Below are positions 33,985 to 45,190 of a DNA stretch of 64,000 nt, in pieces. The stretch comes from Brienomyrus brachyistius. Its lineage: Eukaryota > Chordata > Actinopteri > Osteoglossiformes > Mormyridae. The translations under genes were made by a program, and so were the position numbers. Under the pieces are notes generated by a model that worked only from the letters and a program-made list of their open reading frames with translations, was not told the origin of the DNA and ran no database searches. Each line of letters opens with the position of its first letter. Position 1 is the stretch's first letter. The DNA is taken from contig NW_026042401.1 of assembly GCF_023856365.1 (NCBI RefSeq), positions 186,001 through 250,000 of the forward strand, given 5' to 3'.

Positions 33985-34308
33985 AAAAAGCAGGGTTTGC
34001 ACTGTCGCCTCACTCCTCTGGCACGTGTACTCAAGTCTTCGCTGGAGTTCCGTGTGTATGGAGTTTGCATGCTCCCCCTGTGTCATTGTGGGGTTCCCTC
34101 CAGGGACTCTGATTTCCCCCCACAGTCCAAAAACATGCTGAGGCTAATTGGAGTTGTCAAATTGCCGGTAGGTGTGCTTGTGCGAGGGAATGGAGTGTGA
34201 GCGTGTCCTGCAATGGGTTGGCACCCTGTCATGGGACGTTCCCTGCCTTGCGCCCATAGGGACCCTGAGTTAGACAAGCAGTTTCAGACAATGGATGGAT
34301 GCAGCACT
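33985..34308 (+). repeat. Diverged DANA-like SINE
   Basis: GTATGGAGTTTGCATGCTCC, CCCCACAGTCCAAAAACATG and CTGAGGCTAATTGGAGTTGT identify the family. The head is diverged (the B box reads GTACTCAAGTCTT) and the end is CAATGGATGGATG. Confidence 0.8.
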
Positions 34309-34577
34309 GGAACAGATATTACAGAGTACAACTGTAACACTGGTCTACGCTGCAATGAAAAACCACCTACAGACATGTTAGTCAGTCTGCACACCATTAG
34401 TAACAATTCATCCTCACAAAGATGAAAAAATGCCTGAATTATGTTGCAAGCTACATGGATTTGTCTGGATTTGTATACATGACAAGTGACTGGCTGTATG
34501 TCTGTGGAAAACGCTGTGATTTTTGTCATATTACAGACTGATCATAAACTAGAAGACACACATTCAATATTAAAGAC

Positions 34578-34735
34578 ACCAATTAGCCTGACTGTGCGTT
34601 TTTGGATTGTTGGAGGAAACCCACACAGCATGTGGAGAACATGCAGACTCCACACAGACAGAGCAGAAGCCAGATTCAAACCCCTAAACATGGAGGCGTG
34701 AAGCAACAGCGCCGCCTACTGGACCACCGTGCCAC
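34578..34735 (-). repeat. 5' half of a DANA-like SINE
   Basis: Minus-strand sequence from the head (GGCACGGTGGTCCAGTAGGC) to TAATTGGTGT. Both its A-like and B-like boxes are mutated. Confidence 0.7.
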
Positions 34736-34906
34736 TATCATTGAAACAATAATCCCAATAAATAACTCTGTTTCACAACAGCTGATAAATAGGGGATTAT
34801 CCCCACAAAGAAGCACAAACCCCTTCGTGAGTGAAACTGCTGGGTTGATTAGTATGTATCTATATTCAAGCATAAATAATTCACAGGCAGATTTAAATCA
34901 ATTACT

Positions 34907-35193
34907 TATGTTTAACAGTAATATGAACTGGAATCTGCAGGATTCCAGCAGCACACCAATACCAGCCAGTGTCCTTCCTCTCCAGCCCACTCATTGTCAC
35001 AATGAAGGTTTTATTTTCTGTGTCATCCCTGATCAGGACAGGCCTCCCATGCAAACTCACTGATCTCTCTGATGCACAGGAACCCCCAATCTTACACAAC
35101 ATCCTATGTCTTTTGTTGTTTCCATAGTAACACTGACACTGTCTCCATCCACACCCGTCACCTCCTGTTTGTCCACAGACAGCCCTGGAGGAC
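34907..35193 (-). pseudogene. Ig V-type exon of a CMRF35/pIgR-like receptor, frameshifted
   Basis: After a TGTGTGTTCAG acceptor the exon reads PPGLSVDKQEVTGVDGDSVS, then shifts frame. The rest is QCYYGNNKRHRMLCKIGGSC, SLHGRPVLIRDDTENKTFIV and TMSGLERKDTGWYWCAAGIL, ending QIPVHITV before GTAATT. The two canonical cysteines (CYY and YWC), the extra pair (LCKIGGSC) and D-x-GWYWC are the hallmarks of the CD300/CMRF35-like and polymeric-Ig-receptor-like V domains that are abundant in fishes. These are cell-surface immune receptors. The frameshift near the first cysteine strand breaks this exon. Signal, transmembrane and tail exons were not found. Confidence 0.75.
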
Positions 35194-35204
35194 CTGAACA
35201 CACA

Positions 35205-35519
35205 GGTAAAACACTCAAAGATTTGCATAGCAATGAAATGTTTATGAATATCAGCCCATCACAACATGCATATGTAAATGTTTGCCCAATAAACTGACAT
35301 TTTTTAACATATTACTTATCATATTTAACCTCATCAAGTCGCCCAATTTAGCTGACACTGTTACTTCTTCCAAGTCTCGTTTATCACATTGAATTAAATT
35401 AAAATGCAGATTTTTTAAATATTAAAACAATTTTCCTTCAGTGTTTGTGTTAATGTCCTTCCTTTTTGACTCCATGACATGTTACATACTGTGCATCTCA
35501 TTGGCTACAGTCTGCAGTA
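35205..35519. other. Intron-like, no gene
   Basis: AT-rich sequence between the two V exons, with no recognised element. Confidence 0.5.
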
Positions 35520-35845
35520 CAGACATCTTCCCATGAGTGACTGACAGATTAACCTGATCAAAGAGGCTCCACTGATCTTCACACCACACCAGTACCGATC
35601 AGAGTCCTCAGCTGTCAGATTGCTGATGGTCACAGTGAAGACTCGGTAGTCAAGATCATCTCTGACTGACACTTTACCCTCCTGTGGAGAGTCAGTGTGT
35701 ACTATGGGAGTACATGACCTCACATGATACCCTCTGCACCAGTATTTCACATGAGTTTTATATCTGTCACCATAGAAACATGGGATTGTAACAGATCATC
35801 CTCTCTGTACACAGACCCATTTCACTATGGACACACTGTCAGCAC
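35520..35845 (-). pseudogene. Second Ig V-type exon, with a stop and a frameshift
   Basis: The acceptor TTTTCCCCACAG precedes GADSVSIVKWVCVQRG, then a TGA, then SVTIPCFYGDRYKTHVKYWC, KVSVRDDLDYRVFTVTISNL and TAEDSDRYWCGVKISG. Near the end the frame changes and the alternative frame reads FDQVNLSVTHGKM, the usual end of such domains. It lies upstream of the exon at 34907-35193 in the same direction, consistent with a two-V-domain receptor. Both exons are disabled, so the locus is a pseudogene or a receptor-cluster relic. Confidence 0.75.
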
Positions 35846-35849
35846 CTGT

Positions 35850-36224
35850 GGGGAAAATAATTAACCGAATAAGGATTTTCCACATCATGACATCTCTAAG
35901 TGATGATGCTTGGCTTGTATAATACTTAGATTAGGTCATGTGTAATTAACAGAACAGTGATGATGTTGCCTGAAAAGGCAAAGACCATCATTTTATTATA
36001 AGAACAAGGAAAACAAAACTAGTGTCTGATCTTGGGAAGGGCTTCAGCAGGATGTGGGATTGGGAATCTGAGCCTGGCAGTGTGTTCTAGGGTCTGAGAG
36101 GAAAACCAGGACCTTAAATCCCTAGTAAAAGGCCTAGATGAGGTGAATGAATGGGCTTGTCACTGTGTGGGATGGCCACACCCCTTCAGTACTATGACCT
36201 TACTTGTAAACATATCCAGTCCTG
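35850..36224. other. No gene seen
   Basis: Upstream flank of the Ig exons. I found no leader exon. Confidence 0.4.
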
Positions 36225-36690
36225 TGATACAGGCCCTCTCCTATTCCGTCTATACATGCTTCCTTTGGGCTCTATTTGTGAATGTTATTATGTAAAATAT
36301 CATTGCTATGCCAGTGATATGCAGCTCTATCTGCCATTAAAACCTGGATACTGCTGCTCTCTGATGGCCCTTTCTAACTGTCTGGAGGACATTAAGAACA
36401 GGACCGCAATGACTTTGGTCCTGATTAATGAAAACAAGACAGAGGTAATGAGTTTTGGTCACTCAAGGTCTGTTCATGATCTCAGAGAACAATTAGGGTC
36501 TCATTCAGAAAACTTCCGGTCACATACTAAAAATCTTGGTTTCATCTTTGATTCATCATTGAGTTTGATAAACAAATAAATTCTGTTGTGAAGGGGTGTT
36601 TCTGTCAGCTGAGTTCAATAGCCAGGCTTAAATCACACCTTTCAGCCAAAGACCTGGAGACAGTTACTCCTGCTTTTATCTTATCCCCAT
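36225..36690 (+). pseudogene. LINE reverse transcriptase remnant (L2-like)
   Basis: The plus strand reads GPLLFRLYMLPLGSICECYY, YHCYASDMQLYLPLKPGYCC, CLEDIKNRTAMTLVLINENK, TEVMSFGHS and NLGFIFDSSLSL. It then shifts frame to INSVVKGCFCQLSSIARLKS. The catalytic box is YASD rather than the YADD usual for these elements. The 5' edge falls inside the RT, so the copy is truncated. Confidence 0.85.
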
Positions 36691-36934
36691 TGAATTACTA
36701 AAATTATATATTTTATGTAACTTTGTCCAATGTCTCTGATTGTATTACGTATTTCATGTTTTTATTGTAGCATTTTTAATTACAGCATTTTGCCATAACA
36801 TGTATTGTTTGTTAATGTGCCTTTTAAATACAAATCACTTGACATGACTTGTACAAAAAGCATTTCAATGTACGTTAGTTCAGCCATCTATCTTGCACAT
36901 TCTTATTAAGTACAGGGTCAGTACAGTAAAGGGA

Positions 36935-37145
36935 GCGTGGAGCTGATCTGAGGCAGAACAGGGCTCAAGGCAGGGGAACACCCAGGACAGGATGCCAGTC
37001 TGTCACAGGGCAAACACTCACACACAGTCACTATGGGTACTTTTAGAGGCACCAATTCACCTGAACCACGTGTCTTTGGACTGCGGGAGGAAACCAGAGA
37101 ACTGAGAGGAATCCAACGTGGAGACCATGTAAACTGCCCATGTAA
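36935..37145 (-). repeat. Old DANA-like SINE
   Basis: CAGGGGAACACCCAGGACAG, CACAGTCACTATGGGTAC and GGACTGCGGGAGGAAACCAG correspond to the SINE body in minus orientation. It is much more diverged than the other copies, and the head is missing. Confidence 0.6.
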
Positions 37146-37148
37146 CAC

Positions 37149-37222
37149 CCTCAATAAAGGGGAAATGTAAATAAACACATCCAGGGACCATGCTTCCTCC
37201 GTGGTAGCATTATCGAGAATAT
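37149..37222 (-). repeat. Partial duplicate of the exon-like segment at 37915-38028
   Basis: ATAAAGGGGAAATGTAAATA to CCGTGGTAGCATTA is about 90% identical to 37915-37985 in the same orientation. It lacks the ATG-bearing part and the splice-donor context. Confidence 0.8.
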
Positions 37223-37914
37223 ATGTGTATTATTTTCAAAACATCTGCAGAGATACATCGTTTTGTCCAAAATAAAATATTCCAACAATTAAATATGCAT
37301 TTATAAGGTTATTCTCAAAACAAAATATTGCACCAATTATATGCACTTTCAGCTCATCCAGCTGTTAGATCCGAATGTAATTCCATTCTGCTGTAAAGGT
37401 AAATAAACACTAACATCTCTCACTTTTCTTAAAACAGATAAAATCAAGTGTAACAGGTAAGTATAACAAGGATCTATTAATCAATAAACATGACCTTAAA
37501 TTGACAAATGAGAATCTACAGAAAATAAACAAAAAAATACATATAGCATTTGTCCCTTCGTATTATCCGTTTCTTATCATGGCGACTCACTTAAGAAGTG
37601 AACATACGAATAAATGTGTAACAAAGTACACCCACAAACATACCAAAACCCAAATGCTTTGTGTGCGTCTTACTGAGCTTGACCTGAGCAGAGTGCACAC
37701 GCTGTACAACAAGCTGGCCTCAGGTCGTTCTGTTCCCGCCACTGGGGAAGAAGTTTCAGCTAGCCGCTTAGCCATATACTGATTAACAATTTACAACTGA
37801 CAATACAGCTTCAAAACACACTCAACATACAATCGACATGTTAATAAAACACACATAAAATAGCGCAGCAAACATATTAACAATTGAGAAGCTAATATGC
37901 TCATACCGTACCTG
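37223..37914. other. No gene seen
   Basis: AT-rich; opposed short frames at 37501-37782 (+) and 37587-37775 (-) overlap each other and match nothing. Confidence 0.4.
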
Positions 37915-38028
37915 AATAAAGGGGAAATGTAAATAAACACATCCAGGCACGACGCTTCCTCCGTGGTAGCATTACTGAGAATGAGGCATCGCGCTGAAAG
38001 TTTCCCCTTTCCGGCCTCCGCAGACATA
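37915..38028 (-). other. Possible first coding exon, partly duplicated
   Basis: The minus strand holds ATG at 38026-38028, then an open frame MSAEAGKGKLSARCLILSNA and TTEEASCLDVFIYISPLF ending in CAG followed by GTACGG, a plausible donor. I do not recognise the protein. The second half is duplicated 0.77 kb away at 37149-37222. Confidence 0.35.
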
Positions 38029-38667
38029 ATCAATCAACCCGTTGTGAGCAGAAAGGCTCAGCAGGTAGACCGCAAGTTAAATATGGATGTACAGGCAGGT
38101 ATCATTTTTTTTCTTTAAAAGCTTTTAACCCCGGCAGCCCATTTTTAACGTTTTAACTTTTCTCAGAGCTTTGACATTTTAACTTTTTTTAAATAAGGCT
38201 TTGTTTTTATCAGACATTTTATATTTGTAATTATGAATTTATTAATGTATTAATAAATGAATTCTGCTTTCCTCAATGACTGTTTTATTTTTTCAAAACT
38301 ACTGTGATACAGCTTTCAAATAAAAATTAATCTATCACACCCAAAGAGAGCTGGGCCGGATATCGAAACCACAAGCCCAGCTAGAGGTTAACTTGCTCTC
38401 CAAACCTGCTGCAGAGTGAAAGGCAACCAGGTCTAGTCTCAACCCCTGAGGCTGATCGTGACCGCTGATCTGGACCCCCTTGCCTTCTCACTGTGGATCT
38501 TCAATTCCACGTCACTCATCCCCCTCCCTCTGAGCCTCAACACCTACATCTAGCAGAAAACAGCAATATTACCATTATTTTGCAATTATTATACTTTTAA
38601 CATCACATCTGTCTGTGACAGACAGTTTGACCCAAGACCAAACTACGCCCTGCCCTTAGTACCCCAG
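38029..38667. other. No gene seen
   Basis: T-rich stretch at 38100-38230, then unassigned sequence. Confidence 0.45.
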
Positions 38668-39006
38668 TTGACATCCCTGGTGGATCATTTCATCCTATGC
38701 CTATGCAAGGAGGGACGTGATGATGAAACGCCTCCATCTGTTACCAAAGAACAAGGGATAAGTTCTTTTCCTAACTTCGCTGGGTGTTTCACTGTGGGAG
38801 ATACAGACGGCTCCCAGAATGCACTGCTGTATCCCGAATCAGGAAACTATAAACACCCAAAAGTTGATTCTTACACCAGTTCTGAGGGTTTATGTCGTGG
38901 TTTTTCTCCTTCCCCGCCAAATCAGAAGTCAGAGGGCCGCTTGTGTAGTATCCAGAATTCAGTCTTTACTGCAACAATGAAGTTACAACCAAGGCTGGAC
39001 ACGTAA
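38668..39006 (+). CDS. Unrecognised 112-codon open frame
   Basis: An open frame with ordinary composition (HFILCLCKEGRDDETPPSVT; SYTSSEGLCRGFSPSPPNQK). It shows no domain, signal or membrane segment, and no splice or promoter evidence. It lies just beyond the retroviral 3' end and could be part of an LTR or chance. Confidence 0.15.
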   Translation: MTSLVDHFILCLCKEGRDDETPPSVTKEQGISSFPNFAGCFTVGDTDGSQNALLYPESGNYKHPKVDSYTSSEGLCRGFSPSPPNQKSEGRLCSIQNSVFTATMKLQPRLDT

Positions 39007-39139
39007 AGTGTGTCCAGTACTGTTTTACACCAAGTTCTTATCATTATCATTCTCTTCTTATCTCATCACTTAAGCATCATCATTCCTTCATCCATTCACA
39101 ATCATTGTTTTTTCCCTTAATCCACACCCCTAGGTGATA

Positions 39140-39690
39140 AGTTTGTCCATCATTTCTTTTACCGTTTGGCCTCTCGGCTGAACATAATGGTGGCGCGAGC
39201 AGCTCCACTTGGTTTTTTAAAAATGCTCAGCCGTGAACTTCTGGTGAACTCAGGCGAATCCCTTCCTTCAGTAGTAAACCTTGGCAGTTTCAGCCTGTTA
39301 CACATTGTCTAACTAGAAGGTTGATAATATATTTGTCCTTTAACATAGTGATAAAATATACGCTAATAAAAGTGAATATTCATAGATTCAGGACTAACAA
39401 AGTAACATAAACAGAAACTCAGACTAACAAAAGGTGCAAATACATACTCAGTTGATTACATTGTGTTGATTACATTATAATGTTTACATTGTAAACATAA
39501 TATCATGGATATTTGGCATACTTTTTAATAATATTATAATACTTGTATTCTACGTTATATAGTGCTAAATAATATTCAATATATTTCCCCCACACACAAT
39601 CCTGTCCATCCAGCCCAGGAGGGAGGGCAAAAACCCTATCACCCAGGGAAATTCCACTCCCAGCCCGCCACAGGCGCGCCCCCCCCCTTC
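39140..39690 (-). mobile_element. Putative polypurine tract and 3' LTR of the retrovirus
   Basis: About 285 bp past the env stop, the minus strand has GAAGGGGGGGGG (39679-39690), a good polypurine tract. TGTGGCGGGC starts at 39672, as an LTR should begin with TG. A TATATAA box lies near 39555-39562 on the same strand. The far end is not certain and I did not find a matching 5' LTR, so the LTR call rests on position and these signals only. Confidence 0.4.
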
Positions 39691-39973
39691 GGGGTCCATG
39701 GCAGGCATGGCTCACAAACTACTAACACTGAGAATCAACCAACAGCAGCACAGAGGGTACATCAGGAAGGGAGGGGAGGATCGCCATAAAATGACCTCCC
39801 ATGAATATATTGCATGTATAGCAGGACTACAAAATCTAGATATATCTAATACAAAGATAAGTAAAAGGTTAACTAATAACATTGCATACTACTATAACAG
39901 ACAGTCTGTCATAATCAGAAAATCCCAGATGTCGTGGGAGGCAGGCATGCTGCAGGTCTCCCGCCCGGAGTAT

Positions 39974-40618
39974 TCACACACGGTACGGCCGAACTTCAGC
40001 TATGGGCAGGACTGCATCCAAGGTGTCTATGTCGCTATCCGTTTCCGTGTTGGTCCAGGAGGATGCCGCTCCAAACGGTCCTCCCACCACTCTAGACATT
40101 GCAGCTATAGTCGCCTGCCAGGCCAGTGCTCTCCCCACTAGGGAGCGAACAAGAGAAACTACACAACAAAAGATTAGTAGCAGAGCAAAAATGAGCACAG
40201 CACCCACACAGAGTGCTTTCATAAGGGCTTGCTGCCAATTTCCCCACATATCATACCACCAGTCAAACAACCCATCATGTTGTCCTGCATTACTTGCCAT
40301 CTCATCCTGTAACCCCGGCAACTTTCTCATAGCCTCAGTAAAGGAACCATCCGGGGCTGTATTATTAAAAATAAACGTACAGCACTGATCCCCGAACAGC
40401 ACACACACTCCCCCTTTTTCTGCCAGGAGCCAATCCAGGGCTATCCTGTTCTGCCAGGCCATCAGACTGGTGGCCTGAAGCTGCTCCCCCAGAGATGCGA
40501 GTGCCTCCTGAGTATAGTTGGTAAACCTCTGCTGATTATAGTACAAATAATTTATCCATTCCACATTTTTGTTAATAGTAGGCCAAATCAATATCGATTC
40601 GAAACCAGCAGCTATCAC
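39974..40618 (-). pseudogene. env: Retroviral env: transmembrane subunit part
   Basis: A 214-codon frame with NRIALDWLLAEKGGVCVLFG leading into the CX6CC motif (CVLFGDQCC), an N-glycosylation-type site just after it (NNT), and one membrane segment at about residues 135-160 (CVGAVLIFALLLIFCCVVSL), followed by a cytoplasmic tail of about 50 residues. This layout is the gamma-type retroviral transmembrane subunit. The frame is open but its 5' partner is broken, so it is a remnant. Confidence 0.8.
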
Positions 40619-41790
40619 TTCTCACCTTATATTTCTCTGGAATGCCCCTTGGCTGGCCAATTGCATCTATATATACATTGGGATCATTCTCGTAATTTGC
40701 AACAAATCTGCGGGACCTAGACGGTCGTCTTCTAGAATATATATCCACCTTGCTGACTAACATTATCCTAGCACAGAGGCCTCCCCAATTATAGGGAAGA
40801 GTAGGCCTCAATCCGCCCTCCTTACCACACAGCCACTACACATCTGCCAGGGGCACACTCTGGTTTTCTAGCGCATCCAGCGGAACACGTGATAGTTCTC
40901 CGTTCTGTAATCAGGGACCTTTCACATTCCAAACAGTTCCACATATTCCCCAGAAGATGCCTACCTCCTCTGGCCTATCATTTGTAAAACACTCATAAAT
41001 AAGTCCCTTGAAAAAACTCAATTTGTTCGCCATAATATCTTGCTGTCCCCCTTTCCAGGGCTTAAACTGCCCACAATGCTTTTCCACCCTGTACGCATAT
41101 TTAGAATTTCCCTGATATATCAGACATTGATATGGGCAGTATGGTATGCGCTCTGACTGGTTAGATATGGGTCTGCAGTCTTTCTCAGGGGCCTGCCCCT
41201 CCTGACACAGACTCTTCCAGAATCTTATAATCCTCTCCATTTCCCATTCTTCACACTGTTTATTAGTTTATGGGAATGGGACTACTCTAACTGAAGGGTC
41301 AGGACCTGCACACAACACACAACCCTCCTGCCCTAATGAAGCGGCGGTATACTTAGCCTATTTATACCACCAATTTCCAAGCATACGTTTTGCTAACCCA
41401 TCCAGGTCTACTTCATCCTGGGTATATTCTACAATTTGCTCACTCTCCTCACTCCCATATCTCCTCCCTATCTCTCCGCTTTCGCTCATTGTTATCTGAG
41501 AGGTTATTCAGCATCAAAGGACAAGGCGGAGTCAGTGAAGTCAATTGTTCTGAACTCACCTGACCTGTGGTCCTGCTGTGCCCCCAGACCTGAAGGGCCG
41601 GATATATCATTAGCATCACCAATATCATCGCTATCAGCCCTACCAGAACCCACAGCTTCGTGTCCTGTCTGGAGTGGCTGGTCTGCTTGCGACGCTCCCT
41701 CTTGACCCTCAGTCTGCTCTGAACCTGAAACTGGCTCCTCTCCAAGCTGTGGAGCTCCTCTGGGAGCTCCATCAGGGCCATCTGAGTCAA
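40572..41790 (-). pseudogene. env: Retroviral env: leader and surface part, broken
   Basis: The leader frame 41790-41449 overlaps the 3' end of the integrase frame in a different phase. It has a basic stretch (RLRVKRERRKQ), then a hydrophobic segment (KLWVLVGLIAMILVMLMIYP), then a basic RKRRDR before a stop. Separate frames at 41240-40911 (PYCPYQCLIYQGN, HCGQFKPWKGGQQD) and 40811-40572 (a basic RRRPSRSRR that resembles a furin-type cleavage site) carry surface-unit pieces. The parts are in different frames with stops between, so no envelope could be made. Confidence 0.65.
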
Positions 41791-42990
41791 GGGCAGCTAC
41801 ATCCTCTGTGTCGTTTTCAGTGACTATCTGCCTTTCGTGCAGTACTCTAGTGCAGTGGTTCAAATGATACCACGTGTTACTCCCTTCTACCTGTACTGCT
41901 GTTGCTGTGGCTCGTGTCACCTTGAAGGGTCCCTCTCGTCGGGGCTTGTGCCACTTTCGCCGGAACACTCGCAGGTAGACTTTATCTCCTGGAAAGATGA
42001 CTGGCTCCTTCTGGTCTGTGTCTTCTTTCTGTGCTTTCTCCCTTTCCTGTTTGGAAATAGCTTTGTGTATTTTGGTTAACGTCCTCATGTACAACTTTAA
42101 TTCATCCCCCAGCTGATCTAGGCTGGGTCCCTTATACGGCCCCCTCCAAGTCGATCCAGGCATTGGTCTCCCTGTCAGCATTTCATGCGGAGACAAATGC
42201 GTCACCCTGTGCGCTTCCATCCGATACGCCATCAAGGCTGTTGGCAGTGCATCTACCCAGTTCATTTTCGTGGTGGCGCAAATCTTATTCAGCTTCTGCT
42301 TAAGTGTGCCATTCACTCTCTGCACCATGCCCTGCGACTGAGGGTGATACACACATCCCAACCTTTGTTTTATTCTCAGCTGTTGAACCACTAACTTAGT
42401 AACTTTCCCCACAAATGCAGCTCCATTATCAGAGCTGATTTCAGTTGGTATCCCAAACCTCGGAATCACCTCTCTGATCAGGAATTTCACCACTGTCATC
42501 GCCCCCATGTCCTTGGACGGTATTGCCTCCACCCATCTGCTGAACCTGTCCACAATCACAAGCATATATCGCTTTCCATATGCTGTTTTTCCCATGTCCA
42601 CATAGTCCATCACCAAGTGTCTGAATAGTCCCTCCGGCACTGGAATGTGCCCTACTGGGGCTGTGATTGCTTTGCGTACATTGTTCTTAATGCACACCTC
42701 ACATTCTGACAACCTTGTATCCACCATTGCTTGCAGCTGTGGTGCCCAGAAACCTTGCGGTGTAAAAACACCTCCCCCCTTGTGCAATGGTCAAGACCAT
42801 GCGCATCCGTTATCAAAATGTTCACCAAAGACAGAGGTGCGGCCAAAAGCCCCTCATGGTTGCTATACAGACCATTAGCATCCTTAGAGGCCCCCCTTTT
42901 TAGCCACACTGAGGCCTCATAGGGGCCCGCACGCTCCTGCAGGGCCACCAGATCAGAAACAGTAAGGTCCAGCTCTATAGTCACCATAGG
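41504..42990 (-). pseudogene. pol: Retroviral pol: integrase, inactivated
   Basis: The N-terminal zinc-binding part has HGLDH in one frame (42652-42993) and CEVCIKN in the next (from 42787), so a frameshift near 42770 splits the HHCC domain. The core has Asp in MDYVDMG and Asp in ISSDNGAAFVG. At the third catalytic position, in QSQGMVQRVNG, Gln replaces the usual Glu. The C-terminal domain is present (GDKVYLRVFRRKWHKPRREG, PFKVTRATATAVQV). The open frame then runs on about 100 residues in an acidic, Gly/Ser/Asp-rich tail to 41504. Integrase inserts viral DNA into chromosomes; this copy lacks a complete active site. Confidence 0.88.
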
Positions 42991-43995
42991 CAAAAGATGA
43001 GCAGTCCTGACCTGCGCAGCCGCCCTGGCTGCCGCATCAGAGGCCGCATTGCCTTGAATAACAAAATCACGACCTTTGCGGTGGGCATGACACTAAACAA
43101 TAGCCAAACGCTTGGGATGCATCATTGCGTGTAGCAACTCCAAAATCTGATTATAATGCTGAATGGGGGAGCCGTCAATTTTGCAAAACCCCCTTTGCTT
43201 CCAGACTGCTCCAAACAGATGGCATACATCATGTGCGTATGCAGAGTCTGTGTAGATTGTAACCGTCTTATGTTGTCCTCGCCAGCACGCTGCAGTCAAA
43301 GCCTTTATCTCCACTAATTGAGCGGAACAGGGTTGTGCCACTGGCTCTGAAACGAGAGTGTGAAAATCATCACCCTGAGGCTGAACTACAGCAAACCCAG
43401 CCTTCAAGGCATCCCCATCTCTCCAACATGAGCCATCCACAAACAAAACCATCTCGCTATTTTCAGTGGGAGAGCTCTCCAGGTCTGGTCTCAGTTTAAT
43501 GTAAACCAAAGACTCTGCCACACACTCATGTGGCTGCCCCTCATCCTCCAGGGGAATGCTGTCTGCAGGGTTCACTGTAGTGCAGCGCTTTATTGTCACA
43601 TCCGGGTAAGAGAGAAATGCAAAGTACGCTAGCTGCCTTGCTGGGATCAACACAAATTTGCCTTTGTCAATAAGGTCCACCACCTTATGTGAAGTATAAA
43701 TTGTCACTGGATAACCCATTGTGATGGCAGTGGCCTTTTCATAGCCTAAATAGGCAGCCACCACTGCCTGGAAACAGGGTGGGTATCCCTGAGCCACATT
43801 GTCCAGCTTCATACTATAGTATGCCAATGGCTGCTTCTGTCTGCCAGGACACAAGTCCTGAGTGAGCAGGGCTGTCCCAAAGCCGTCCTTCCTGTTCCCG
43901 ACATACAGATAAAACGGCTTGGTGTAGACTGGGAGGCCCAGAGCAGGTGCATTCTGGTGCTTCTGCTTGATAGATTCAAATGCTACTGAGTTCAA
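42990..43995 (-). pseudogene. pol: Retroviral pol: connection and RNase H, inactivated
   Basis: A 300-codon open piece (43995-43093) begins in the RT connection region (KPFYLYVGNRKDGFGTALLT) and passes to RNase H. It contains the first catalytic Asp in LFVDGSCWRDGDALKAGFAV, a Glu in QLVEIKALTAAC and an Asp in TIYTDSAYAHDVCH. A stop falls at 43093, inside the last RNase H segment. The following codons still read CHAHRKGRDFVIQGNAASDA, the usual end of the domain, so the stop is a late lesion in otherwise well preserved sequence. Confidence 0.85.
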
Positions 43996-44073
43996 ATTAA
44001 GGGGGCCTTCAAATTAGTGTGGCCCTCCTCCTTTATCAGTGCCCACTACGGTGCCACCTTCACAGCACAGTCC

Positions 44074-45190
44074 TCAATCCAGTCCACGCTGAATCCTGTC
44101 GTCCCTAAAAAATGTCAGCATCTGTGACACAGTCATGGGTTTCGGAGCCTTAGTGATTCCCTTTAGCTGTTCTGCTATAGCTTTCCTCCCGTGGCTGATC
44201 TCACGCCCCAAGTACGTAACCTGCTCTTGGTAGTACTGCAACTTGGCCTTGGACACCTTATGGCCCCCTTTTGCCAAGACCTTCAGCAACTGCACTGAGT
44301 CCTGGTGGCAGTCTGCCAGCGTTTCCGCACACAACAATAGATACTCCACATATTGTATCACTGTACTTTTTAAATTCAGTCTAAGTCTGCCTTAAGCACC
44401 TGATTAAAAACATGCAGCGAATGCTTAAATCCCTGTGGCATCCTCGTGTAGGTATACTGCTGACCCCTGTAGGTGAAAGCAAACAGAAACTGTGACTGTT
44501 CTGCAAGGGGCACACTGAAAAATGCTGAACACAAATCCACAACTGTAAACCATTTTGCATTGGGGGGGCACATTTGTCAACAGGGTGTGTGGATTGGGAA
44601 CTTCTGCTGTCTGATCCTCCACTACCTCATTTACTGCACACAAATCATGTACCAGCCTCCACTTTTCACCTCCTGCCTTTGGCACAGGGAAGAGGGGGGT
44701 GTTGCAGCAGCTAATGGTAGGCACCAACACCCTTGCATCCAGTGATCCCTCTATCGTTTCCCTTACACCTTCCTCGGCCTCAGGTTTCAAGGGGTACTGG
44801 TTTTTCCAGGGTGGTGTGCACCCTGGCTTAAGATAAATTTCCAGTGGGCTAGCTGAATTAACTAGGCCTACATCTGTATCATGAGCAGTCCACACCTCCT
44901 CAGGCACTTCTCTTTCCATTTCCTGCCAACATTCCTCTGTACTTTCTTTTGAATCACACAAAACTCCTATCATGCTCCACAGCCATGAATCTCTGTTGTC
45001 TAACTTCAAATCACCTACAACCTTTGCACTCTAATCCTTACAATCCTTAACATCTTCTCTCCTGCCGCTGCCTGCACACCTTCATGCACCGTCGGCACCC
45101 AAACCACCTGCTTTGCTCGCCGCATCATTTCTCCCAGATCCAGCATGGACTGATTAAAAGCCATCGCTATGAGAATATGTTCTTTATGGC
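44074..45190 (-). pseudogene. pol: Retroviral pol: reverse transcriptase part, inactivated
   Basis: Pieces in order: 45190-45035 (MLDLGEMMRRAKQVVWVPTV) ending in a TAG; 45009-44600 with YPLKPEAEEGVRE and KWRLVHDLCAVNEVV; 44573-44376 with VVDLCSAFFSVPLAEQSQFL and RMPQGFKHSL; and 44361-44074 with QYVEYLLLCAETLADCHQDS. Frame changes or stops separate them, near 44600, 44375 and 44073. At the polymerase catalytic box the two adjacent acidic positions are altered (YVEY), so the enzyme would be dead even without the stops. RT normally copies viral RNA to DNA in the cytoplasm. Confidence 0.85.

Noticed and set aside
41436..42878. Plus-strand frames across the retroviral pol region
   Set aside because: Antisense to well-supported integrase and linker coding sequence.
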